64,000 nt of DNA from an uncultured Lachnospiraceae bacterium (GTDB lineage: Bacteria > Bacillota > Clostridia > Lachnospirales > Lachnospiraceae): positions 1 to 64,000 of the forward strand of contig ONBT01000006.1 in NCBI GenBank assembly GCA_900316075.1. Reading direction: 5' to 3'. Numbering within the stretch: the first letter of the stretch is position 1; each line of letters begins with the position of its first letter. Made by a program: the position numbers and the translations under genes. Positions 8,701-16,143 of the stretch are shown piece by piece. The notes under the pieces were generated by a model. It ran no database searches, was not told the origin of the DNA, and saw only the letters and a list, made by a program, of their open reading frames with translations.

Positions 8701-10340
8701 CCAAGTGCCACTTCGCGGACTTCGATTCGGAGACCGTACTGGAGTTCGGAAAGGCCGGCCGGTCCGGCTGCGATATGCCGGACAGTGTCTGTCCCAAGTG
8801 CGGGGCCCCCATGCAGAAGATGGGCTTTGATATCCCCTTCGAGACCTTCCTTGGATTCAAAGGAAATAAGGAGCCGGATATCGACCTCAATTTCTCCGGC
8901 GACTACCAGAGTAAGGCCCACCGCTATACGGAGGTCATCTTTGGCGAGGGCCAGACCTTCAAGGCCGGCACGGTCGGCACCCTGGCCGAGAAGACGGCCT
9001 ACGGCTACACCATGCACTACTGCGAGGAGCACGGGCTGAAGAAGCGGGGCTGCGAGATCGTCCGCATAGCCAAGGGCTGCGAAGGCGTCCGCCGGACCAC
9101 GGGCCAGCATCCGGGCGGCATCATCGTCCTCCCTACGGGCGAGGACATCGACACCTTCACCCCGGTCCAGCACCCGGCGGATAAGGATGATACCGATATC
9201 GTAACGACCCACTTCGATTATCATAAGATTGACAGTAACCTTCTGAAACTCGACATTCTCGGCCACGATGATCCGACCATGATTCGAATGCTCGAGGACC
9301 TGACGGGTCTCGACGCCACGAAGATTCCCCTCGACGACAAGAAGGTCATGAGCCTCTTCATGAATACGGACGCCCTGGGCGTGACCCCGGACGAGCTCTG
9401 GAACTGCGACATGGGCACCCTGGGAATCCCCGAGTTCGGTACGGATTTCGCCATGGGGCTTCTTCGGGAAGCAAAGCCGAAAGAGTTTTCGGACCTGATC
9501 CGGATTTCCGGCCTCTCCCACGGAACCGACGTCTGGCAGGGCAACGCGGAAGAACTCATCAAGTCCGGCACGGCCACGATTTCCACGGCCATCTGCTGCC
9601 GGGACGATATCATGACCTACCTCATCAATATGGGTCTCGAGCCGGAAGAGAGCTTCACCATTATGGAGCGGGTCCGTAAAGGCGTCGTGGCCAAGGGCAA
9701 GTGCAAGGAGTGGCCCCAATACAAGGAGGACATGAAGGCCCATGGGGTTCCGGACTGGTACATCGGTTCCTGCGAGAAGATCAAGTACATGTTCCCCAAG
9801 GCCCACGCGGCGGCCTATGTCATGATGGCCTGGCGGATTGCCTACTGCAAGGTCTATTATCCCCTGGCCTACTATGCGGCCTTTTTCTCCATCCGGGCCA
9901 AGACCATGAGCTACGAGCAGATGTGCCTGGGGAAGGACGCCCTGGAGCGCCACCTCCGGGAGTACGATGCGAAGATGGCGGCTCACCAGAAGGTTTCGGC
10001 CAAGGAGAAGGACAATTATTCCGATATGCGGCTCGTACAGGAGTTCTATGCCCGGGGCTTTTCCTTCCTGCCTCTGGACCTATATAAGTCCGACGCCATG
10101 CGTTTCCAGATTGTGGATGGGAAGCTGCTGCCGCCCTTTGCCTCCATCGAAGGCATGGGGGACAACGCATCGATTACCCTGGCCGTGGCCGCGAAGGAGG
10201 CTCCTTTCCTTTCCAAGGACGACCTCAGACAGAGGGGGAAGGTTTCCCAGTCCATTGTGGACGTCCTGGACCGGAGCCACGTCATAGATGACCTGCCGGA
10301 GTCCAACCAGCTGTCTCTGTTCGACAGTTTCGCTTCCTGA
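5787..10340 (+). CDS. polC: DNA polymerase III alpha subunit, PolC type
   Basis: The main replicative polymerase of low-GC Gram-positives, with built-in proofreading. The 1517-aa order is: N-terminal domain (1-210), an RG-rich repeat linker (about 220-262), OB fold (about 285-370), PHP domain starting at ELHCHTKMSDSDG (about 388), DEDDh exonuclease from FVVFDLETTGL (about 472) to about 640, the rest of PHP, then the polymerase core. The core has a zinc-binding CPKC pair (about 971 and 1010), catalytic PDIDLNFSGD (about 1031), and the C-terminal helix-hairpin-helix and tail. It is about 80 aa longer than the B. subtilis protein, largely because of the linker repeats. Start ATG at 5787 follows GAGGTG. 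Confidence 0.97.
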   Translation: MAKPFSDIFKDISAGDGLSAVLRDAEVEKISENGNHRVMRLYVTFHTVVPKSGIRTIERKIRDNVFGGRVEVKIVEHFTLGEAYRPEEIYDLYKDSILDELFETDRILYQIVKKATFVFDEDGALNVILPDDGTSRLYEGELLDYLNHVFEKRFNSRIAIGFSYKVPDKNYLSDTKDRIGRQVEEILKTVAEAHKAEEGADGDAIATVGKPSSGAAQKKEGFKGQKGGFQRGEGGFQRGEGSFRRSEGGFRREGGFRRTRSNDPDVVFGSDADGDLIEIKNIQEEMKEAVVRGQIVEVNPIELRNSDKVLYIFSLYDGTDSISAKIFTDQESFAKLSEEVVPGKFFRLRGVVQEDMKTRELSFTRVYGLKKISDFRTKRQDLSTEKRVELHCHTKMSDSDGVSDVSDIVKQAISFGHKAIAITDHGVVQAFPDAAKAAGNDIKILYGMEGYLVDDTKALVTNSKGQSLTGDFVVFDLETTGLNSRTCHIIEIGAVYVKGGEIVDRFSEFVNPGVPIPFRITEITSIRDDDVRDAESIEVLLPKFREFCGDAVLVAHNADFDTACIKAECEREGIDWDFTYADTMTMAGFLYPDLGKLTLDAVAKHMGISLEGHHRAVNDAECTAEIFVKMVAILLSMKDDAHPNGIDNLDLLNEEGKMTVDRIKKTRRTYHIIILAKNDIGRINLYHLVSLSHLKYSGRGKPRIPKSVLSQYREGLILGSACEAGELFQAILLGRSREEVSRTASFYDYFEVQPVGNNAFYKREDKYDITTDDDLRDLNRRIVSLGEEMGKPVVATCDVHFLNPEDEVYRRVIMNERGFDDCDMQPPLFLHTTEEMLDEFSYLGAEKAHEIVIENTNKIADMCEIIQPTRPDKCPPVIADSDKMLRKICYDKAHELYGENLPPVVSERLERELNSIIGNGYAVMYIIAQKLVWKSVEDGYLVGSRGSVGSSFVATMAGITEVNPLRAHYLCPKCHFADFDSETVLEFGKAGRSGCDMPDSVCPKCGAPMQKMGFDIPFETFLGFKGNKEPDIDLNFSGDYQSKAHRYTEVIFGEGQTFKAGTVGTLAEKTAYGYTMHYCEEHGLKKRGCEIVRIAKGCEGVRRTTGQHPGGIIVLPTGEDIDTFTPVQHPADKDDTDIVTTHFDYHKIDSNLLKLDILGHDDPTMIRMLEDLTGLDATKIPLDDKKVMSLFMNTDALGVTPDELWNCDMGTLGIPEFGTDFAMGLLREAKPKEFSDLIRISGLSHGTDVWQGNAEELIKSGTATISTAICCRDDIMTYLINMGLEPEESFTIMERVRKGVVAKGKCKEWPQYKEDMKAHGVPDWYIGSCEKIKYMFPKAHAAAYVMMAWRIAYCKVYYPLAYYAAFFSIRAKTMSYEQMCLGKDALERHLREYDAKMAAHQKVSAKEKDNYSDMRLVQEFYARGFSFLPLDLYKSDAMRFQIVDGKLLPPFASIEGMGDNASITLAVAAKEAPFLSKDDLRQRGKVSQSIVDVLDRSHVIDDLPESNQLSLFDSFAS

Positions 10341-10362
10341 AAGCCGGCGGAAGAGCAGTTGT

Positions 10363-10388
10363 TTTACATTATTCATGAATAATATAAA
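10363..10388. repeat. Palindromic double copy of the TTTACATTA element, before pheA
   Basis: TTTACATTATTCAT (10363-10376) overlaps its inverse ATGAATAATATAAA (10375-10388). The central 16 bases (10368-10383) are a perfect palindrome and the 26-bp whole has one mismatched pair. It lies between the polC stop (10340) and the pheA start. The ATG at its centre opens a 16-codon frame that overlaps the pheA start. Confidence 0.75.
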
Positions 10389-10408
10389 TCCCATGGGAGG
10401 AGTTGGCC

Positions 10409-11548
10409 TTGCGAGACCTGAATGACATCCGAAAAGACATTGACGCAGTCGACGCCGAAATCCTTGCCGCCTTTGAGAAGCGGATTGAGCTTTCGGACCA
10501 GGTGGCCGAATACAAGCGTTCGAAGGGCCTTCCGGTCTACGACGTGGAACGGGAGAAGGAGAAAATTGCCTCCCTTTCGGACAAGGTCGAGGGCGACTTC
10601 ATGAAGAAGGGGGTCCGGGAACTCTTCACCGACCTCATGGGCCTTTCGAAGAAGAAGCAGTACCGCCTGCTGTCCGAGCGGGCCGAGGCTCCGGACGGCT
10701 TCATCGAGGTGGAGCAGATCGACTTTTCGGATTCCACCGTCGTCTTTCAGGGGGTGGAGGGGGCCTATTCGGAGGAGGCTATGCGGACCTTCTTCGGCGA
10801 TATCGGCTCCTCCTTCAATGTGGGGTCCTTCTACGAGGCCATGAAGGCCCTCGCGGACGGGCGCGCAGGCTACGCCATTCTCCCCCTCGAGAATTCGCGC
10901 GCCGGCTCGGTCCGTGAGAATTACGACCTTCTGACCGATTTCAATCTGGCCATTGTGGGAGAGGAGATCATTCCCATCCGCCACACCCTGCTGGCTGCTC
11001 CGGGGGCCTCTTTGGATGAAATCACGGATGTCTATTCCCATCCCCAGGCCCTGATGCAGTGCAGCGGCTTCTTCAAGGACCATCCGGACATCGTCCAACA
11101 TCCCATGGCCAATACGGCTATAGCGGCAAAGACCGTGGCTGAGGCGAAAGACCATTCGAAGGCCGCCATAGCCGGCGCCATCAACGCAGAGCTCTACGGA
11201 CTCGACGTCCTGGCTGACTCCATCGCCGACGACCCGGACAATAAGACCCGTTTTGTGGTCCTGTCCCGGAAGAAAATTTACGAAAAAAAGGCCAATATGG
11301 TTTCGGTGGAAATCGAGCTTCCCGACATTGAGGGCTCCCTTTACCGCATGCTTTCCCATTTCGTCATCAATGACCTGAATATGCACGAAATCGAATCGCG
11401 GCCCATTCAGGGGCGGGACTGGGAGTACAGATTTTTCATAGATTTTACAGGAAATTTATCGAACAAGTCCGTCCAGAATGCTATCCTAGGGCTCAGGGAA
11501 GAGACGAAGAAGCTGGTCGTACTCGGAAACTATGTGAGCAGCCGGTGA
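10409..11548 (+). CDS. pheA: Bifunctional chorismate mutase / prephenate dehydratase
   Basis: Converts chorismate to prephenate and then to phenylpyruvate for phenylalanine synthesis. Three domains are visible in 379 aa. Residues 1-88 are an AroQ-type chorismate mutase (RKDIDAVDAEILAAFEKRI). Residues 108-285 are prephenate dehydratase, with GVEGAYSEEA, LPLENSRAGSV and the catalytic TRF in DNKTRFVVL. Residues 297-375 are an ACT domain with the ESRP phenylalanine-binding motif, so feedback inhibition is expected. The start is TTG at 10409, six bases after GGAGGAG. The TTG at 10403 is too close to that site. The AT-rich palindrome lies about 20 bases upstream. Confidence 0.95.
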   Translation: MRDLNDIRKDIDAVDAEILAAFEKRIELSDQVAEYKRSKGLPVYDVEREKEKIASLSDKVEGDFMKKGVRELFTDLMGLSKKKQYRLLSERAEAPDGFIEVEQIDFSDSTVVFQGVEGAYSEEAMRTFFGDIGSSFNVGSFYEAMKALADGRAGYAILPLENSRAGSVRENYDLLTDFNLAIVGEEIIPIRHTLLAAPGASLDEITDVYSHPQALMQCSGFFKDHPDIVQHPMANTAIAAKTVAEAKDHSKAAIAGAINAELYGLDVLADSIADDPDNKTRFVVLSRKKIYEKKANMVSVEIELPDIEGSLYRMLSHFVINDLNMHEIESRPIQGRDWEYRFFIDFTGNLSNKSVQNAILGLREETKKLVVLGNYVSSR

Positions 11549-11630
11549 AAAGGCGTATAAACAGTTTCTTTTGCAGTGAATGTATATATAATTCGATAGA
11601 TTTTAGTTTACAGCGGGGGAGAGTTTGCGT

Positions 11631-13157
11631 ATGAAAAAATACGGTTCGATTTACGTCGGAACGTTCGAGATCGGCATGAAGATCTATGAGATCGGCAGAG
11701 GCGGGTCCTTTCGGAACATCGACACGATGAAGAAGAATACGTCGGTCTTTCACGATATCTATAGAAGGCATGAGCTTTCGCCGGAGACCGTGGAGATGAT
11801 CATCGAGACCTTAGCCGACATGCAGGAGACCATGAAGCTCTATAAGGCCGAGTACAAGGTCTATGGCTCCTATTCCCTGGAGTCGGCCAAGAACATCCTC
11901 TTCGTCTTGGACCAGATCCGCATGCGGCTGGGGATTGACGTCAAGCTCATGAGCAATTCCGAGCAGCGCTTCACGACCTACCAGGTCTTTGCCAATACGA
12001 GAGCAGAGTCTTTCGCGGCCCTGACGAAAAAGTCGGCCATCATGGTAGACGTGGGCGGCTACTCCATGCAGCTGACCCTCTTTGTGGATGGGCGGATTGT
12101 GACGACCCAGCATATTCTTCTCGGGGCGGCCGATATCCGGGAATATGCGCGCCGTCTTTCCGGTAATTCCGACTACCGGGAGCAGATTTTCGAGATGCTG
12201 CAGAAGGAACTGGAAGCCTTCTCCAATATGTATCTTTCGGGCATCTCCCCCGAGAACCTCATTATTCTAAATGACAATGCCTCGGAAGCCGTGACGAAGT
12301 ACATAGGGCCCGTGGCAAACGGCTCCTACCGGACGACGGACTATGTCAAGGGCCTCACGAAGCTCCTGGATGAAAACCACTACGCGACCGGCAGCAACCT
12401 GGCTCCGGACCCGGGGAGGGACCAGTTCTACCTGCCTATATTATTCCTTCTGAATGCGATTTCCCGCATCCTGCCTTCGAAGTACGTCTGCTTCCCCGGC
12501 CTCGATGTAAACGACGGCATCGTCTTCAATATGGCCGTCCGGGACCGGCTCATCAAGCCCACCCACGACTTCGAGGAAGATGTGATTTCCGCGGCCCGCT
12601 TCATCGCCCGCCGCTACGGCTCCTACGAGCCCCATCTCAATGTCCTTGACGCCCTGGGTACGGATATCATCGACACCATGAAGAAGTCTTCGGGCCTGAC
12701 GGCCAGAGACCGGCTCATCTACCGGGTGGCAGCCATACTTCACGACTGTGGCAAGTATGTCTCCCTTTCGAATTCCGGGGAGAACTCCTACCGCATCATC
12801 GTAAGCTCCGAGATTCTGGGCCTGACCCACAAGGAGCGGGAGATGGCGGCCTTTGTGGCCCTCTTCAATCGAAAAGATGTTCTGCCCTACGAGAACCTGG
12901 CCAACGAGTTCACTGAAGAAGAGTACGTGCGGATTGTGAAGATTCTGGCGGTCCTTCGGGTCACGAACGCCCTGGACCGGAGCCACAAGCAGAAGTTCAA
13001 AAAGGTCCGCATGTCCATCAAGGACAGCAGGCTCATCATCTCCATCTCCTCGGAGGATTCCATCTCCCTGGAGAAGAGCCTTTTTGAAAACAAGGCGGAT
13101 TTCTTCGAGCGGACATTTTCCATCCGGCCCGTCATCCATGAAGTTCATACGAAGTAA
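11631..13157 (+). CDS. Ppx/GppA-family phosphatase-like protein with C-terminal HD region, divergent
   Basis: The two-part layout matches exopolyphosphatase / guanosine pentaphosphatase: an actin-like N-terminal part to about residue 300, then an HD-type part with ILHDCGKYVSL near residue 370. It is 508 aa and directly upstream of ppk1 (17-base gap), which suggests polyphosphate or (p)ppGpp metabolism. The nucleotide motifs are degenerate. The usual DxGSNSxRL block reads YVGTFEIGMKIYEI, without the acidic residue, and the DIGGGS block reads VDVGGYS. It may be a weak enzyme or a sensor. ATG at 11631 follows GGGGGAGAG by about 8 bases. A TATAAT at 11587 could be its -10 box, but the -35 is poor. 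Confidence 0.8.
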   Translation: MKKYGSIYVGTFEIGMKIYEIGRGGSFRNIDTMKKNTSVFHDIYRRHELSPETVEMIIETLADMQETMKLYKAEYKVYGSYSLESAKNILFVLDQIRMRLGIDVKLMSNSEQRFTTYQVFANTRAESFAALTKKSAIMVDVGGYSMQLTLFVDGRIVTTQHILLGAADIREYARRLSGNSDYREQIFEMLQKELEAFSNMYLSGISPENLIILNDNASEAVTKYIGPVANGSYRTTDYVKGLTKLLDENHYATGSNLAPDPGRDQFYLPILFLLNAISRILPSKYVCFPGLDVNDGIVFNMAVRDRLIKPTHDFEEDVISAARFIARRYGSYEPHLNVLDALGTDIIDTMKKSSGLTARDRLIYRVAAILHDCGKYVSLSNSGENSYRIIVSSEILGLTHKEREMAAFVALFNRKDVLPYENLANEFTEEEYVRIVKILAVLRVTNALDRSHKQKFKKVRMSIKDSRLIISISSEDSISLEKSLFENKADFFERTFSIRPVIHEVHTK

Positions 13158-13174
13158 GCGGAGGCAGAAAAATC

Positions 13175-15349
13175 ATGGCAGAAACGGCATTTACCGACCC
13201 CAAATACTATGAAAACCGGGAGCTGTCCTGGCTCAAGTTCAATGTGCGAATTTTAAACGAAGCCAAGGACCGGAAGAATCCCCTGATGGAGCGCATGTCC
13301 TTCCTTTCCATCACGGCCTCGAATCTGGACGAATTCTTCATGGTCCGGGTCGCTTCCCTGAAGGATATGATTCACGCGGGCTATACCAAGAAGGACCTGG
13401 CCGGTATGACGGCCAAGGAACAGCTTAGTGCCATCAGCCAGGAGACCCACGACTTCATTGACAAGCAGTATCAGACCCTGAACCGGTCCCTGCTTCCCCT
13501 TCTGGACAAGGAGGGCATCCGGATCATTACGGACTTCCACGATCTCACGAAGGAAGAGGGCGCCTTTGTCGACACTTATTTCGAAAAGTATCTCTATCCC
13601 GTTGTCACCCCCATGGCGGTTGATGCTTCCCGTCCCTTCCCCCTGGTCCTCAATAAGTCTCTGAACATTGCTTCCCTTCTGAAAAAGAAGAAGGGGGTTC
13701 CCAACCTCATGAAGGGCGGCAAGCGGGGCGATCCCACCGTATTTGCCACGGTCCAGGTGCCTTCCGTTATTCCGAGAATCATTGAGATTCCGTCCGATGA
13801 GCCCAACCGGCAGACCTTCATCCTCCTTGAGCAGATCATGCTCCGAAATATCGGAGAGCTCTATAAGGGCTATGACGTCGTAAGCTCCTATCCCTACCGG
13901 GTTATTCGGAATGCCGACCTCGACATCGACGAGGACGACGCGGCCGACCTTCTGCAGGAGATCAAGAAGTCCCTGCACAAGCGGGAGTGGGGCGAGGGCA
14001 TCCGTCTGGACTACGACGCCCATATGGACAAGAAACTGCTGGCCTATTTGATGAAGCAGTTCAATGTAAACGAGTCCTGGATTTATCCTGCGAGTGGTCC
14101 CTGCGACCTCACCTTCTGCATGAAGCTCTACGGGCAGGTGGAGGGGAAGAGTCTCTACAAGAAGCCCTGGACGCCCCGGCAGCCCGTCGGTCTCAAGGAG
14201 GGGGCGGATATCTTCGCGGAAATCCGGAAGGGCGATATCTTCATGAATCACCCTTATGACTCCTTCGAGCCGGTCGTGGACTTCATCCGGGCAGCGGCAG
14301 TCGACGAAAAGGTCCTGGCCATCAAGCAGACCCTCTACCGGGTATCCGGCAATTCCCCCATCATCGCGGCCCTGCAGAAGGCGGCCGAGAACGGGAAGCA
14401 GGTCACGGTACTCGTAGAGCTCAAGGCCCGGTTCGATGAGGAGAACAATATCCAGTGGGCCCAGAAGCTGGAGAAGTCCGGGTGTCATGTAATCTACGGC
14501 CTGGTGGGCCTCAAGACCCATTGCAAGATTGCCCTCGTGGTCCGGGACGAAGAGGACGGCATTCGAAGATACGTTCATCTCGGCACCGGCAATTATAACG
14601 ACAATACTGCGAAAATCTACACGGACTGCGGCATCTTCACCTGCAAGGAGTCTATCGGCGAGGATGCCACGGCAGTCTTCAATATGCTTTCCGGCTATTC
14701 CGAGCCGGAGCACTGGAACCACCTGATCCTGGCACCCATCTGGATGCGGACCAAGTTCTATTCCCTGATTGACCGGGAGATTGCCAATGCCAAGGCCGGA
14801 AAGAAGGCCCTGATTGCGGCGAAGATGAACTCCCTCTGCGACCGGGACATGATTGCAAAGCTCTATGAGGCCTCGGCCGCCGGCGTCGAAATCTTCCTTG
14901 TGGTCCGGGGCATCTGCTGCCTCAGGACCGGCATCCCCGGGGTCAGCGACCATATTCATGTGGTTTCCATCGTCGGTACCTTCCTCGAACATGCCCGGAT
15001 TTTCTACTTCTATGCGGACGGGCAGGAGGAGGTCTACATGGGAAGTGCCGACTGGATGCCCAGAAACCTGGACCGCCGGGTCGAAATTGTCTTCCCGGTT
15101 CTGGACGACGCCTTAAAGGCCCGGGTCCTTCATATTCTGGATGTACAGCTTTCCGACAACTTAAAGGCCTGCTTCCTCGATTCCGACGGAGAGTATTACC
15201 ACTTCGACCGGCGGGGCAAGAAGGCTATCGGGTCCCAGCAGACTTTCATGGATGAAGCGGCGGCCCGGGACAAGGACAATCCCGAGAACATCTTTCCCCG
15301 GACCTTTACTCCGGTCTGGGCTGCTCCCCGGAAGGCGGAGGAAAAATGA
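13175..15349 (+). CDS. ppk1: Polyphosphate kinase 1
   Basis: Makes inorganic polyphosphate from ATP, reversibly. The 724-aa length is typical. The N-terminal domain opens with YYENRELSWLKFNVRILNEA. The catalytic part has the YDSFEPVVDFIRAAA region, the KARFDEENNI stretch, and the autophosphorylated histidine in RRYVHLGTGNYND (about residue 468). The second HKD-like module continues to AWA near the C-terminus. ATG at 13175 has GGAGG upstream. It forms a two-gene unit with the Ppx/GppA-like gene, pairing polyphosphate synthesis with a putative degrading or sensing partner. Confidence 0.97.
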   Translation: MAETAFTDPKYYENRELSWLKFNVRILNEAKDRKNPLMERMSFLSITASNLDEFFMVRVASLKDMIHAGYTKKDLAGMTAKEQLSAISQETHDFIDKQYQTLNRSLLPLLDKEGIRIITDFHDLTKEEGAFVDTYFEKYLYPVVTPMAVDASRPFPLVLNKSLNIASLLKKKKGVPNLMKGGKRGDPTVFATVQVPSVIPRIIEIPSDEPNRQTFILLEQIMLRNIGELYKGYDVVSSYPYRVIRNADLDIDEDDAADLLQEIKKSLHKREWGEGIRLDYDAHMDKKLLAYLMKQFNVNESWIYPASGPCDLTFCMKLYGQVEGKSLYKKPWTPRQPVGLKEGADIFAEIRKGDIFMNHPYDSFEPVVDFIRAAAVDEKVLAIKQTLYRVSGNSPIIAALQKAAENGKQVTVLVELKARFDEENNIQWAQKLEKSGCHVIYGLVGLKTHCKIALVVRDEEDGIRRYVHLGTGNYNDNTAKIYTDCGIFTCKESIGEDATAVFNMLSGYSEPEHWNHLILAPIWMRTKFYSLIDREIANAKAGKKALIAAKMNSLCDRDMIAKLYEASAAGVEIFLVVRGICCLRTGIPGVSDHIHVVSIVGTFLEHARIFYFYADGQEEVYMGSADWMPRNLDRRVEIVFPVLDDALKARVLHILDVQLSDNLKACFLDSDGEYYHFDRRGKKAIGSQQTFMDEAAARDKDNPENIFPRTFTPVWAAPRKAEEK

Positions 15350-15428
15350 CGCAGTGCGTGACGCCCTTCGGGCTACATCTTGTAGAAGATGCTTTGAAAA
15401 TGCCTATATGCTGAAAGATTTGTGGAAC

Positions 15429-15461
15429 TTATCAACAAAAAGCACAATATCTTGTGGATAA
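15429..15461. promoter_or_regulatory. Inverted pair of DnaA-box-like 9-mers (or stem-loop) after ppk1
   Basis: TTATCAACA (15429-15437, one mismatch to the TTATCCACA box) faces TGTGGATAA (15453-15461, a perfect box on the minus strand). Together they form an 11-bp inverted repeat with one mismatch and a 13-base loop. It could be a DnaA site pair or simply a weak ppk1 terminator stem followed by TCTTGCTTTTC. The sequence alone cannot separate these. Confidence 0.4.
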
Positions 15462-15464
15462 GTC

Positions 15465-15493
15465 TTGCTTTTCTCTCCGGCGGGTGATATATT
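15465..15493 (+). promoter_or_regulatory. Putative sigma-A promoter for the small ORF
   Basis: TTGCTT (15465-15470), a 17-base spacer and TATATT (15488-15493). It points at the 70-codon ORF that starts at 15566, giving a leader of about 65 nt. Confidence 0.5.
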
Positions 15494-15565
15494 TAGGTCA
15501 AGGTACAGGGACTGTACCCGGACCCATTTGAAATATGCCACCAAGGAGGGATCTAAGCAGACGCA

Positions 15566-15778
15566 ATGGACATTTACTATCGTGTAAACACTGTTCAGAT
15601 GTCTGCCGATTCGAACCTCGATTCCCAGGGACAAACATATTTCAAAAAGTCTCGCAGGAAATCAGGTTCTGATTTCGGCAACATATTCATCTCCGCCTGT
15701 GATGAATTAAATCAAAAGTCAGGCATCACACACCCTAACAGGAGTTATGCTCCTGAACTGATGATGGCTTTGCACTGA
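15566..15778 (+). CDS. Small protein of unknown function (70 aa)
   Basis: I do not recognise this protein. It begins MDIYYRVNTVQMSADSNLDS, is rich in Ser, Asn and Lys, has a basic KKSRRKS patch near the middle and no membrane segment. Support for it being real is contextual: its own promoter-like sequence, AAGGAGGG upstream though about 13 bases away, and a good terminator just after its stop. It stands alone between ppk1 and the infC operon. A non-coding RNA from the same promoter is an alternative reading. Confidence 0.5.
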   Translation: MDIYYRVNTVQMSADSNLDSQGQTYFKKSRRKSGSDFGNIFISACDELNQKSGITHPNRSYAPELMMALH

Positions 15779-15791
15779 AAGCCTTTATCAG

Positions 15792-15845
15792 CCGGCCTCA
15801 CCGGGCCGGGAGAGAGCCGGGAAGGTGGCCGCCTTCCCGGTTCTA
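15792..15845 (+). terminator. Tandem hairpins ending the small-ORF transcript
   Basis: A first hairpin pairs CCGGCC (15792-15797) with GGCCGG (15804-15809). A second pairs CCGGGAAGG (15817-15825) with CCTTCCCGG (15832-15840), followed by TTCTACTTGTCTTT. The T tract is broken, so termination strength is uncertain. Confidence 0.6.
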
Positions 15846-15865
15846 CTTGTCTTTATAGCTTTTTT

Positions 15866-15878
15866 ATGCTAATGTAAA
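15866..15878 (-). repeat. TTTACATTA element upstream of the infC promoter
   Basis: The minus strand reads TTTACATTAGCAT. It carries the exact 9-base core, and lies about 65 bases before the infC -35 box. Confidence 0.6.
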
Positions 15879-15942
15879 TCCCGCCGGAGGATAGCATATT
15901 TTCCAAACTGCCCATATTGTTTATGTTTTTTGAAAAATATAG

Positions 15943-15972
15943 TTGACATTTACGGACGGCCTGTGCTATTAT
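15943..15972 (+). promoter_or_regulatory. Sigma-A promoter of the infC-rpmI-rplT operon
   Basis: A perfect -35 TTGACA (15943-15948), an 18-base spacer and -10 TATTAT (15967-15972), behind an AT-rich tract. It predicts a leader of about 165 nt before infC. Confidence 0.8.
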
Positions 15973-16059
15973 CTTCGACGTTGTAAAGAAAGCAGAGTAT
16001 CCACTCTCACCTGAGCGCTCTATTATTCATGCGGATGCGACTCAGCGTTTATATGTGAG

Positions 16060-16085
16060 AACGGGAGCATTAGTTCCTGTTTTTT
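16060..16085 (+). terminator. First terminator-like hairpin in the infC leader
   Basis: AACGGGAG (16060-16067) pairs with TTCCTGTT (16074-16081) with two G-U pairs and a CATTAG loop, followed directly by a run of T. It is placed to act as an attenuator upstream of infC. Confidence 0.55.
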
Positions 16086-16093
16086 CATTGGAG

Positions 16094-16122
16094 TGGATGG
16101 GCCTTTATGCCTGTCCATTTTT
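16094..16122 (+). terminator. Second terminator-like hairpin in the infC leader
   Basis: TGGATGGGC (16094-16102) pairs with GCCTGTCCA (16109-16117), with two wobble pairs, then TTTTTCATTTTT. It ends about ten bases before the infC ribosome binding site. Confidence 0.6.
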
Positions 16123-16143
16123 CATTTTTCGGAGGACAAAACC

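Larger units (their letters stand above)
15980..16122 (+). ncRNA. infC operon leader, candidate L20-type autoregulatory leader
   Basis: The leader can form a bulged stem (TCTCACCTGAG, 16005-16015, with CTCAG 16041-16045 and GTGAGA 16055-16060). It abuts one terminator-like hairpin, and a second follows. In Bacillus the infC-rpmI-rplT operon is attenuated by L20 binding to its leader; this architecture fits, although the L20-binding shape itself is not proven here. Confidence 0.55.
15779..16143. other. Non-coding stretch between the small ORF and infC
   Basis: No gene is seen here. In order it holds two GC-rich hairpins (15792-15845), one TTTACATTA element (15866-15878), the infC promoter (15943-15972) and the structured infC leader with two terminator-like hairpins (about 15980-16122). 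Confidence 0.8.

Noticed and set aside
8190..9986. 598-codon open frame on the minus strand inside polC
   Set aside because: It lies opposite a gene with full PolC motifs. The pattern of long antisense frames recurs in ppk1 (13253-14992) and infB (21172-23244) and follows from GC-rich codon choice. None has a ribosome site or recognisable domain.
10363..10376. Reading the TTTACATTA element as a sigma-A -10 region
   Set aside because: At 10363, 19462, 54407 and 59540 I looked 16-18 bases upstream of TACATT and found no TTGACA-like box. Reverse-oriented copies also precede plus-strand genes.
15429..15461. Chromosomal replication origin
   Set aside because: Only two DnaA-like boxes are present, with no dnaA/dnaN genes or AT-rich unwinding region.
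16019..16030. TCTATTATTCAT in the infC leader
   Set aside because: It lies in the loop of a leader stem and matches only the weaker form of the element; kept out of the main count.
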